A stretch of DNA of 26,227 nucleotides from CAZZCN01 sp964652975 (lineage in GTDB: Bacteria; Bacillota; Clostridia; Saccharofermentanales; UBA5734): positions 1 through 26,227 of the forward strand of contig CAZZCN010000048.1 in assembly GCA_964652975.1 (NCBI GenBank). The letters run 5' to 3'. Shown here in pieces: positions 7,851 to 14,801 of this stretch. Each line of letters begins with the position of its first letter. Position 1 is the stretch's first letter. A program made the translations under genes and the position numbers. The notes under the pieces were generated by a model that was given only the letters and a program-made list of their open reading frames with translations, was not told the origin of the DNA and searched no databases.

Positions 7851-8048
7851 ATGAAAGTAATAATTGATAGATTTGAAGGTGAATTTGCGGTTTTGGAAAT
7901 GCCCGACATGCAGTTTGTAAATGCTCCTGCAAAGCTTTTTGAAGGGGCTAAGGAAGGCGACGTAATTTCAATAACCATTGATACCAATGAGACAGAGGAG
8001 CGTAGGAAAAACATTGAAAAACTGATGAAGCAGGTCTGGAGCGACTAA
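7851..8048 (+). CDS. DUF3006 family small protein
   Basis: A 65-aa protein, MKVIIDRFEGEFAVLE..., with the short beta-barrel pattern and acidic middle (AKEGDVISITID) of DUF3006, ending in a charged helix. Function is unknown. DUF3006 genes are often found beside ComEC-like hydrolases, as here. ATG 7851 has AAGGAG 5-10 nt upstream. An upstream in-frame ATG at 7812 lies within repeat copy 3 and would add 13 residues encoded by repeat DNA, so I rejected it. Its stop overlaps the next start (TAATG at 8046-8050). Confidence 0.75.
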   Translation: MKVIIDRFEGEFAVLEMPDMQFVNAPAKLFEGAKEGDVISITIDTNETEERRKNIEKLMKQVWSD

Positions 8049-9406
8049 TGAACTACAACATAAAAGGCATAAAAAAGAATACCAGGCTTTTCATTTTGGC
8101 CGGAACACTTGTCTTTGCAATTATTGTGTTTCTAATTTTGCGTTTTTCACCACTCCTGGGTAGCAAAATTAAGTTTGAAGCCACATTTCCGGGATCGGCG
8201 CTAGGAACTTTTGACTCATCAAAAAACACCTCCTCGACAAACATGAGAAATAGCATGACTAAAATCATGACATCCGACACATTTGCCCTGGAATATTTCC
8301 AGACAAAATCCGACAAAGGTCAGATTATCACTTCGAAGTCGCAAATTCTGCGATTTTCTGACCAGGTAGAACTGCTTTCATATTATGCTGAACGCGGGTC
8401 CAAGAAATCCTTTAATCTGCTAAATGACAGAATCATTGAGTCATTCAAATTGCAAACATCTCTTTTTGCCACCGAAATTTCTACTAAGACAATGAAAGCT
8501 GACGAGGCAAAAAGTGAAACGCTGGTTGCCGAACAGATAAGTTATTGCAGGGCATTGATAGAAGGGTATAGCAAGTTCGGACAACGCAGGGACTTAGACC
8601 TTGTAAAGTCGCTTTCGTCCAAACTTTTACCGCTATGTGCAAAAGACAATGTTTTGCCTGCCCAGACAAGAATAGCCGTCCCAAAGGAAGGCTCCATTCC
8701 TGATTTTTCATCGACACCCACACCTAAGCCAACGCAAACAAGTGGTATATCTCAAAATTCATCGACAAATCAAACCTCAACAGGACAATCCTCCAGAGTA
8801 GCAACGCCAACCGCAGCGCCCCAAAAGGATACCTCATACATGAATGTTGTTGACCTGTCATCCATCGATATTTACTCCATTAAACTCCTGGGTCAACTGG
8901 ATAAGGGCTGGATTCCAGTATACGAAAACTGTTTTAATATTTTGAAAGGTGCCTTGATGGATTCGGACACGCCATTGTATTTTGCCGGGTATGACATTGA
9001 ATCCAAGGGGTACATTCCTTATCTCGGAACCGCCGCAGATTATGAATTTGATCAACAGATGAAAATCATTCTTCACCTGGCAGAATGCGGGTTTACAAAC
9101 GAGCCAACAATTTCACATCTAAAAGAGCAGCTTTTCAATACTAAAACTTTTTTTAAATCCTATAATATATTGACTGCCACCCCGGGCACTGAAGTAGAGT
9201 CCATTTCAGGATATGCCATTATGGCTCGTATCGCTAGAATCGCAAATGACAAAGTCACATATGAACTTTGCGTGGAAAGAATTTTGTGGAATACTGCCAC
9301 CAGTGCTACAAGCAAAATCTACGGACTGCCTTTCCAGGAAACTGAGGACGGAACGATTCGCGTCTATTCGTCGGATGCGATTTCATCGCTGAAGGCAATT
9401 TATTGA
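8048..9406 (+). CDS. Membrane-anchored extracellular protein of unknown function, possibly with helical-toroid domain
   Basis: A 452-aa protein with an N-terminal membrane anchor (about residues 14-33, FILAGTLVFAIIVFLILRF). An extracellular helical region follows (about 80-210), then a Pro/Ser/Thr-rich linker (about 218-262, TPTPKPTQTS) and a second helical region with an aromatic, Asp-rich face (DIYSIKLLGQLDKGW, FAGYDIESKGYIPY). The alternation of helices and 'YAIMARIA' resembles (alpha/alpha)6 barrels such as the glycoside hydrolase 8 group, but I see no convincing catalytic pattern. It is translationally coupled to the DUF3006 gene (TAATG overlap), so it probably works at the cell surface with the ComEC-like hydrolase. 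I do not recognise the family. Confidence 0.6.
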   Translation: MNYNIKGIKKNTRLFILAGTLVFAIIVFLILRFSPLLGSKIKFEATFPGSALGTFDSSKNTSSTNMRNSMTKIMTSDTFALEYFQTKSDKGQIITSKSQILRFSDQVELLSYYAERGSKKSFNLLNDRIIESFKLQTSLFATEISTKTMKADEAKSETLVAEQISYCRALIEGYSKFGQRRDLDLVKSLSSKLLPLCAKDNVLPAQTRIAVPKEGSIPDFSSTPTPKPTQTSGISQNSSTNQTSTGQSSRVATPTAAPQKDTSYMNVVDLSSIDIYSIKLLGQLDKGWIPVYENCFNILKGALMDSDTPLYFAGYDIESKGYIPYLGTAADYEFDQQMKIILHLAECGFTNEPTISHLKEQLFNTKTFFKSYNILTATPGTEVESISGYAIMARIARIANDKVTYELCVERILWNTATSATSKIYGLPFQETEDGTIRVYSSDAISSLKAIY

Positions 9407-9463
9407 AATGCCATTTTCACCAAAATCACCCCCATATTCATGAGAATTTGGTATTAATGAATA

Positions 9464-9513
9464 TTGAATTTGCTTGATAAAAGAGTATAATATCATTGGC
9501 TATTTGAAATAGC
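9464..9513 (+). promoter_or_regulatory. pta promoter with palindrome at the start site
   Basis: TTGAAT (9464-9469), 16 bp, TATAAT (9486-9491). A near-perfect dyad GCTATTT-G-AAATAGC (9499-9513) covers the expected transcription start, suggesting an operator or a 5'-end hairpin. Confidence 0.6.
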
Positions 9514-9558
9514 GGTTTTGTAGCAGAACATCAAAGGTGATGATTTGCTTTTCACATG

Positions 9559-9601
9559 GCGTTTTGATAACAAATGTATTAAATAACTTAATTCAAAACG
9601 C
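9559..9601 (+). promoter_or_regulatory. Hairpin in the pta 5' leader
   Basis: Arms GCGTTTTGA (9559-9567) and TCAAAACGC (9593-9601) can pair over a 25-nt loop in the roughly 190-nt leader between the promoter and pta. No known riboswitch was recognised. The rest of 9407-9691 holds no gene. Confidence 0.35.
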
Positions 9602-9691
9602 TATACATGCACTGTGTACCGGTTTTTTACAACAATTAATATGAGACGAAAATTATTATAATAACTAATGTTAAGGAAGAGGTATTTCAAA

Positions 9692-10678
9692 ATGGGATTT
9701 ATTGAGATAATAATCGAAAAGGCAAAGACAGGCAACAAGACAATAGTTCTGCCAGAAGCCACAGACCGCAGGATAGTAGAGGCGGCTTCAATTCTTTTAG
9801 CAGATGAAATCGTCAAAGTGGTATTACTCGGCAACAAGGACAAAATACTTGAGACAGCGAAAGGCTTGGACATTTCCAAGGCTTTATTGGTTGATCCCGA
9901 AACCGACCCAAGACTTGCGGATTATGTTCAGACATTTTACGAAATGCGCAAAGAAAAGGGCATGACACCCGAAAAGGCGTTGGTTACTATGAAGGATTGC
10001 AATTATTTCGGAGTTATGATGGTCAAAAAAGGTGACGCAGACGGAATGGTGTCCGGAGCGATACACAGCACAGCAGATACACTAAGACCCTCTTTGCAGA
10101 TACTTAAGACAGCTCCAGGAACCAAGCTTGTTTCTTCGTTTTTTATGATGATAGTGCCGGATTGCGAATTAGGCGATAACGGCACTTTTCTATTTTCAGA
10201 TTGCGGTCTTGTGATGAACCCCAATGCCAACGAACTGGCAGAGATTGCGATTTCATCTGCGAAATCTTTTGAGCAGCTTGCCGGCAAGGAATCCAAGGTT
10301 GCAATGCTTTCGTTTTCTACCAAAGGAAGTGCAGCCGACCCGTTAGTGGACAAGGTGGTTGAAGCCACCAATCTTGTTAAGGAAAAAGCGCCAGGCCTTA
10401 AAGTTGACGGAGAATTACAGCTTGACGCTGCGATTGTTCCATCAGTCGGCAAGTCGAAAGCTCCTCAGAGCACTGTGGCAGGGACAGCAAACACCCTTAT
10501 CTTCCCCGATTTAAATGCAGGCAATATAGGATACAAACTCGTACAGCGTCTAGCAAAAGCAGAAGCCTACGGACCAATGACACAAGGCATTGCAAAGCCA
10601 GTCAACGATCTGTCCAGAGGATGTTCGACCGAAGATATAGTTGGTGTTGCGGCAATTACAGCCGTCCAAAGCATGTAG
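9692..10678 (+). CDS. pta: Phosphate acetyltransferase
   Basis: A 328-aa Pta that interconverts acetyl-CoA plus phosphate and acetyl-phosphate plus CoA in the cytoplasm. Family hallmarks include IVLPEATDRRIVEAA near the N-terminus, GDADGMVSGAIHSTADTLRPSLQI, MLSFSTKGSA and the C-terminal PDLNAGNIGYKLVQRLAKAEAYGP and DLSRGCS. Length matches the short single-domain Pta class. ATG 9692 follows AAGGAAGAGG at good spacing; the in-frame ATG at 9668 lies upstream of that site. It is followed by two acetate kinase genes, making the classical acetate/ATP fermentation module. The last two codons and the stop (AGC ATG TAG) form part of the left arm of a long hairpin at 10671-10716. Confidence 0.95.
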   Translation: MGFIEIIIEKAKTGNKTIVLPEATDRRIVEAASILLADEIVKVVLLGNKDKILETAKGLDISKALLVDPETDPRLADYVQTFYEMRKEKGMTPEKALVTMKDCNYFGVMMVKKGDADGMVSGAIHSTADTLRPSLQILKTAPGTKLVSSFFMMIVPDCELGDNGTFLFSDCGLVMNPNANELAEIAISSAKSFEQLAGKESKVAMLSFSTKGSAADPLVDKVVEATNLVKEKAPGLKVDGELQLDAAIVPSVGKSKAPQSTVAGTANTLIFPDLNAGNIGYKLVQRLAKAEAYGPMTQGIAKPVNDLSRGCSTEDIVGVAAITAVQSM

Positions 10679-10716
10679 AGAGTAAAAAACTTAAGTAGTT
10701 TTTTCTCTCTACATGC
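10671..10716 (+). repeat. Long hairpin overlapping the pta stop codon
   Basis: GCATGTAGAGAG (10671-10682) pairs with CTCTCTACATGC (10705-10716), and AAAAAACT (10684-10691) with AGTTTTTT (10697-10704), around a bulged T and loop TAAGT. This gives about 20 bp. No U-tract follows, so it is not a standard terminator. It begins the modular hairpin block 10671-10877. Confidence 0.8.
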
Positions 10717-10791
10717 TATGGAAAAACCACTTGAAAGCAGGTACTGCTTTCAGAAACCTTCGGTTTCACGTGTTTTTTCTAACAAAAACAC
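10715..10791 (+). repeat. Modular hairpin element, copy 1 (linker, stem B, stem C)
   Basis: A linker GCTATGGAAAAACC... is followed by stem B, TGAAAGCAG (10732-10740) with CTGCTTTCA (10744-10752), then stem C, GAAACC (10753-10758) with GGTTTC (10762-10767), then CACGTG and a T-run. The T-run pairs with AAAAACAC (10784-10791), making another hairpin. The first 25 bp recur exactly at 10806-10830. Confidence 0.75.
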
Positions 10792-10805
10792 AGAAGATTT
10801 TTCAC

Positions 10806-10877
10806 GCTATGGAAAAACCACTTGAAAGCAAAGTGTGAAAGAATAAATTCTTTCACACTTAGCAATATACATATTGC
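10806..10877 (+). repeat. Modular hairpin element, copy 2
   Basis: The exact 25-bp linker copy (10806-10830) leads into a perfect 14-bp stem, AAGTGTGAAAGAAT (10831-10844) with ATTCTTTCACACTT (10847-10860). A 7-bp stem follows, GCAATAT (10862-10868) with ATATTGC (10871-10877). The remaining bases to ackA1 hold no gene. Confidence 0.75.
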
Positions 10878-10962
10878 AAATAACATTTTCATACTATGAG
10901 AAATTTTGTGAAATATGTTTTTATGATAATAACAATTTTTCAAATTGAAAAAAGGAGACAAA

Positions 10963-12162
10963 ATGAAAGTTCTAGTAATAAATGCGGGAAGCTCATCAAT
11001 AAAATATCAATTTCTGAGGACCAAGACCAAAGAGGTTCTGGCCAAAGGCATAGTGGAGCGAATAGGTCTCGACGATGCTTTTATAAAGCATGCCAAAGAC
11101 GATGGGGAATCCGTTGTGATTCCAAGCGTCGTAGCCGACCACAAAGACGCCATAGCGCTGGTAATAAAAACACTTACCAGCAAGGAACACGGCGTAATCA
11201 AGTCCATGAAAGAGATTGAAGCGGTAGGTCACAGAGTTGTTCACGGAGGCGAGAAGTTTAAAAGTTCCGCCATTATAACTCCTGAAGTCAAGATGACGAT
11301 ACGCAATTGTTTTTCACTTGCTCCGCTTCATAATCCACCTAACCTTATAGGAATTGAAGCTTGTGAAGAAGCAGTTCCAAATGTCCCGCAGGTAGCAGTT
11401 TTTGACACTGCATTCCATCAGAGCATGCCTGCAAAAGCATATATGTATGCGCTACCCTATGAAATGTATGAAGAATACAAGGTCAGAAGATATGGTTTCC
11501 ATGGCACGTCACACGGCTATGTTGCCAAAAGAGCAGCCGAAATTCTTGGCAAGCCTTATGATAGCCTCAAGATAATAACATGTCATCTTGGTAATGGTTC
11601 GTCAATTGCAGCGATAAAAGAAGGCCATTGTATCGATACATCAATGGGACTTACACCTCTTGCAGGAGTATGCATGGGTACCCGCTGTGGAGATATCGAC
11701 CCGGCGATTGTCACTTTTATCATGGAAAAGGAAGGTCTTGACGCCAAGGGAATCGATAATCTTATGAACAAGAAGAGCGGCGTTCTGGGCTTTTCAGGGG
11801 TAAGCAGCGATTTCAGAGATTTGGAAGACGCTTCTGCAAAAGGCAATAACCGAGCGGAACTTGCATTGCAGATGTTTGAATACCAGTGCCGCAAATACAT
11901 CGGTTCATATATTGCCGCGATGGGTGGAGTAGACGCAATAGTATTTACTGCCGGAATTGGTGAAAATCAAGAGAGAACACGAAGGAATATCATTGACGGT
12001 TTGCAGTTTCTTGATATAAAAATCGATCCTGACAAGAACAAGGTTCGCGGCAAGGAAATGATCATATCTCCCGAAAATTGCAAAGCAGCGGTCATGGTTG
12101 TTCCGACAAACGAAGAACTTGCAATTGCCCTTGAGACAGAAAAAAGTCTTAAAAACCTTTAG
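10963..12162 (+). CDS. ackA: Acetate kinase (copy 1)
   Basis: A 399-aa acetate kinase that makes ATP and acetate from acetyl-phosphate. ASKHA/AckA motifs are complete: VINAGSSSIKYQ, GHRVVHGGEKF, VFDTAFHQSMP, YGFHGTSHGYV, CHLGNGSSIAAI, DTSMGLTPLAGVCMGTRCGDIDPA, FTAGIGEN and VPTNEEL. ATG 10963 has AAGGAG just upstream. It lies downstream of pta and upstream of a second, highly similar ackA. The final codons (...SLKNL-TAG) lie inside the left arm and loop of a perfect hairpin (12145-12174), so its C-terminus differs from that of copy 2. Confidence 0.95.
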   Translation: MKVLVINAGSSSIKYQFLRTKTKEVLAKGIVERIGLDDAFIKHAKDDGESVVIPSVVADHKDAIALVIKTLTSKEHGVIKSMKEIEAVGHRVVHGGEKFKSSAIITPEVKMTIRNCFSLAPLHNPPNLIGIEACEEAVPNVPQVAVFDTAFHQSMPAKAYMYALPYEMYEEYKVRRYGFHGTSHGYVAKRAAEILGKPYDSLKIITCHLGNGSSIAAIKEGHCIDTSMGLTPLAGVCMGTRCGDIDPAIVTFIMEKEGLDAKGIDNLMNKKSGVLGFSGVSSDFRDLEDASAKGNNRAELALQMFEYQCRKYIGSYIAAMGGVDAIVFTAGIGENQERTRRNIIDGLQFLDIKIDPDKNKVRGKEMIISPENCKAAVMVVPTNEELAIALETEKSLKNL

Positions 12163-12174
12163 GTTTTTAAGACT
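12145..12174 (+). repeat. Perfect 14-bp hairpin overlapping the ackA1 stop codon
   Basis: AGTCTTAAAAACCT (12145-12158) pairs with AGGTTTTTAAGACT (12161-12174). The stop TAG is 12160-12162. This matches the arrangement at the pta stop. It is followed by the linker ATGGATAAACC rather than a U-tract. Confidence 0.85.
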
Positions 12175-12245
12175 ATGGATAAACCGTTTGACAGCATTGA
12201 GAGCTGTCAGACACCATTGTTTGAAAGAATAGATTCTTTCAAACA
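12175..12245 (+). repeat. Modular hairpin element, copy 3
   Basis: Linker ATGGATAAACCGTT, then stem B, TGACAGC (12189-12195) with GCTGTCA (12203-12209). A 13-bp stem follows, TGTTTGAAAGAAT (12218-12230) with ATTCTTTCAAACA (12233-12245), related to the 14-bp stem at 10831-10860. Confidence 0.75.
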
Positions 12246-12308
12246 TTTGAAAAATCGCTTGATAGCATTGAAAGCTATCAGACACTAAAGGTGTCACGCG
12301 TTTTTTTT
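12246..12308 (+). repeat. Modular hairpin element, copy 4, ending in a T-run
   Basis: Linker TTTGAAAAATCGCT, then stem B, TGATAGC (12260-12266) with GCTATCA (12274-12280). Stem C is GACACT (12281-12286) with GGTGTC (12290-12295), then ACGCG and eight T (12301-12308). This copy could act as a weak terminator between the ackA genes. Confidence 0.7.
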
Positions 12309-12364
12309 ACAGTATACAAAATGCATTTTAAATATGTGATTCATTTTCAGATTATGGAGGAAAA

Positions 12365-13564
12365 ATGAAAGTACTAATAATCAACGCCGGGAGCTCATCC
12401 CTTAAATATCAGTTTTTAAGGACAAAGACCAAGGATGTTCTAGCCAAGGGAGCTGTCGAGAGAATAGGTCTTGACGAAGCTTTTATAAAGCATGCCAAGG
12501 ATGACGGGAAGTCTGTTATAACGCCGAGTGTAATAGCAAACCACAAGCAGGCCATTGAGCTTGTCATAAAGGTTTTGACCGACAAGGAACATGGCGTGAT
12601 CAAGTCCATGAAAGAGATTGAAGCGGTTGGACACCGGGTAGTACACGGAGGTGAGAAGTTCTCGAGCTCAGCACTCATTACACCCGAAGTAAAAGTGGCA
12701 ATAAAAGCCTGCTATGCTCTTGCACCACTTCATAATCCACCGAACATGGTCGGAATTGAGGCTTGCGAAGAGGCTATGCCCAAAGTGCCGCAGATAGCTG
12801 TTTTTGATACTGCGTTCCATCAGACCATGCCCGCAAAAGCTTATATGTATGCGCTTCCTTATGAACTTTACGAAGAATATAAGGTAAGAAGGTATGGTTT
12901 TCACGGAACATCGCACGGATACGTCGCTAGAAGGGCAGCCAAGATTCTTGGAAAGCCATTTAACAGCCTCAAGATAATCACATGCCACCTGGGTAACGGT
13001 TCATCAATAGCAGCTATAGATAAAGGACGTTGCGTTGACACCTCTATGGGATTGACCCCGCTTGCAGGAGTCTGCATGGGGACACGCTGCGGTGATATCG
13101 ATCCGGCCATCGTAACGTTTCTGATGGGCAAGGAAGGACTTGACACCAAGGGTATTGATAATCTGATGAACAAGAAAAGCGGTGTGTACGGCTTGACTGG
13201 AATCAGCAGCGATTTCCGTGATGTGGAAGCAGCAGCCGAAGCCGGAAACGTAAAGGCTGAGCTTGCCTTGCAAATGTTTGAATATCAATGCAAAAAGTAT
13301 ATTGGCTCATATGCCGCCTCAATGGGAGGCGTGGATGTTGTTGTTTTTACCGCTGGAATTGGCGAAAACACACCGAGGGTAAGAAAAGGTATAGTAGACG
13401 AGCTGGAATTTCTTGGATTAAAACTAGACAATGACAAGAACCAGGTAAAAGGGAAAGACGCGATAATATCAACGGATGATTCAAAGTCGGTAATAATGGT
13501 AGTGCCGACGAATGAGGAGATGGCTATAGCCATGGAAACCGAGCGCATCTGTATGACTTGCTAA
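12365..13564 (+). CDS. ackA: Acetate kinase (copy 2)
   Basis: A second 399-aa acetate kinase with all the AckA motifs (VINAGSSSLKYQ, HRVVHGGEKF, YGFHGTSHGYV, HLGNGSSIAAI, TAGIGENTPRVRKG, VPTNEEM). By eye it is over 80% identical to copy 1, with near-identical blocks such as KEHGVIKSMKEIEAVGHRVVHG. Differences are concentrated in the C-terminal third, and it ends ERICMTC. ATG 12365 follows GGAGG. A tandem ackA pair is unusual, since most genomes carry one copy. Both look intact, so gene dosage, differential expression or use of another acyl-phosphate such as propionyl-phosphate are options that cannot be separated here. A hairpin array follows its stop. Confidence 0.95.
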   Translation: MKVLIINAGSSSLKYQFLRTKTKDVLAKGAVERIGLDEAFIKHAKDDGKSVITPSVIANHKQAIELVIKVLTDKEHGVIKSMKEIEAVGHRVVHGGEKFSSSALITPEVKVAIKACYALAPLHNPPNMVGIEACEEAMPKVPQIAVFDTAFHQTMPAKAYMYALPYELYEEYKVRRYGFHGTSHGYVARRAAKILGKPFNSLKIITCHLGNGSSIAAIDKGRCVDTSMGLTPLAGVCMGTRCGDIDPAIVTFLMGKEGLDTKGIDNLMNKKSGVYGLTGISSDFRDVEAAAEAGNVKAELALQMFEYQCKKYIGSYAASMGGVDVVVFTAGIGENTPRVRKGIVDELEFLGLKLDNDKNQVKGKDAIISTDDSKSVIMVVPTNEEMAIAMETERICMTC

Positions 13565-13565
13565 A

Positions 13566-14056
13566 ATTCCGTTATGCGGCGTCGGCGTCAGTTTCAAAAA
13601 TCGGTCACAAAGCTATAAAACTTTGTTTTATAGCTCTTGGAGAATCTGATGAAATCAGATTCTCTGTGAAAACTCAATGGTGCTATCACAGGAAATTTGC
13701 CTAAGCAAATTTTCAAGAGTCAAAACTTTAGTTTTGACTTTGACTTCATTGCCTAACGAAATTTTATCTGCGTCATTGTATAATCGTGTTAAAACTCCGC
13801 AATACGGCGTCGTAAAGCGAAAAGGGAAAACTTGAGTTTTGCCTTTTCGCTCTTGGAGAATCAGATAAAATCTGATTCTCTGTGAAAATTCAAACTTCAG
13901 TTACATATAATGCTATGTGAAAATTAAATTGCATTATCACAGAAGATTTGCCTAAGCAAATCTTCCATAGAGGCAAAGTCATGGCTTTGCCTCTTCGCTC
14001 TTGGAGAATCAGATAAAATCTGATTCTCTGTGAAAATTCAAATTTCAGTTACATAT
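13566..14056 (+). repeat. Hairpin array filling the convergent ackA2 / shikimate-kinase-like spacer
   Basis: Perfect or near-perfect stems in order: 13611-13635 (11 bp), 13640-13664 (11 bp), 13691-13714 (10 bp), 13718-13739 (9 bp), 13816-13851 (10+6 bp), 13856-13880 (11 bp), 13942-13965 (10 bp), 13969-13994 (10 bp), 14004-14028 (11 bp). Conserved linkers are CTTGG before, and CTGTGA after, each GAGAATC stem. CTGTGA can pair with TCACAG at 13686-13691 and 13937-13942. A 63-bp block is repeated with one mismatch (13846-13908 and 13994-14056). No open frame of note lies here. Confidence 0.85.
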
Positions 14057-14058
14057 CA

Positions 14059-14574
14059 TTATAAACTGGAACATTCTGTAAAATGCTCTATGAGTTTTTT
14101 CACACACCCTTGGGTTGTTAACTTGTCGCAATCGAGTTTAATATCAAAGCATTTTTCGTAAAGGGGATGTCTTTCATCATATAAATCTTTCAAGCTTTGA
14201 TTCGCTCTCATAACAATTCCACGCGTATGAATATTATTGATTCGATTTACAAGACTTGGGTAAGAAATTTTTAGATATACCACAATGCTGGTTGCTTTTA
14301 GGTGATTGATCCCATTCGTTGAAAATATTGAACTTCCACCCGTTGCAATAACTGTATTTGCGCAATTCAAGTCTATCAAGACATCGTTTTCTATCTCTAA
14401 AAATCTATCCAGGCCATCCTCATCAATAATTTTTTGTAAAGTCTTTCCAGCATTTTTTTGAATAATCAAATCAGTATCAATAAAATTCATACAAAGATAT
14501 TTTGCCAGGATGACTCCTACTGAACTTTTACCAGAACCTGGCATTCCGATAAGAACAATATTATTGAAAAGCAT
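14059..14574 (-). CDS. Shikimate-kinase-like P-loop kinase with altered substrate site
   Basis: A 171-aa protein of the shikimate/gluconate kinase group. The P-loop GMPGSGKS is at 10-17, the DTD motif at D33/D35, the lid arginine in TRGI (R118) and the C-terminal R135 in RHPLYEKC. ATG 14574 has GGAGGG 7 nt upstream; a GTG at 14589 overlaps that site and was rejected. Two shikimate-contact features are off. The usual F-R-x-x-E reads F58-L59-E-I-E, although an Arg precedes at 57, and the GGG loop reads G79-G80-S81. It may phosphorylate a different small metabolite, or be a degenerate AroK. No other aromatic-pathway gene is nearby. Its stop lies 2 bp from the end of the hairpin array. Confidence 0.7.
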   Translation of the reverse strand: MLFNNIVLIGMPGSGKSSVGVILAKYLCMNFIDTDLIIQKNAGKTLQKIIDEDGLDRFLEIENDVLIDLNCANTVIATGGSSIFSTNGINHLKATSIVVYLKISYPSLVNRINNIHTRGIVMRANQSLKDLYDERHPLYEKCFDIKLDCDKLTTQGCVKKLIEHFTECSSL

Positions 14575-14640
14575 GAAAACACCCTCCACTTCAAAATAAC
14601 ACGAAAGAACTGCTATATAAATGTCTCAAGCATTTCTTAA

Positions 14641-14666
14641 ATATAATAGAATTTCTTCTATTATAT
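14641..14666 (-). promoter_or_regulatory. Inverted repeat upstream of the shikimate-kinase-like gene
   Basis: ATATAATAGAA (14641-14651) and TTCTATTATAT (14656-14666) form an 11-bp dyad that contains TATAAT on both strands. It could be an operator/-10 region for the minus-strand gene. The rest of 14575-14801 shows no credible gene. Confidence 0.4.
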
Positions 14667-14801
14667 GAATTTATCAGCAAAAAAACAACAAAGCTATTTT
14701 TGACTATGTCGGTATCATGAATCGCTTGTGATATTGTCGGTCCAGGAACGGAAAAGTTCACCGAGCTACTTGTGGTACGCTGATATGCCGTAGTATAAGC
14801 C

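Noticed and set aside
10770..10791. T-run at 10773-10778 as a Rho-independent terminator after pta
   Set aside because: The T-run is itself the arm of a hairpin with AAAAACAC and is separated from the preceding stem by CACGTG, so the terminator geometry is poor.
13566..14056. CRISPR array or tRNA cluster
   Set aside because: There are no regular repeat-spacer units and no cloverleaf or anticodon arms; each module is a simple perfect hairpin.
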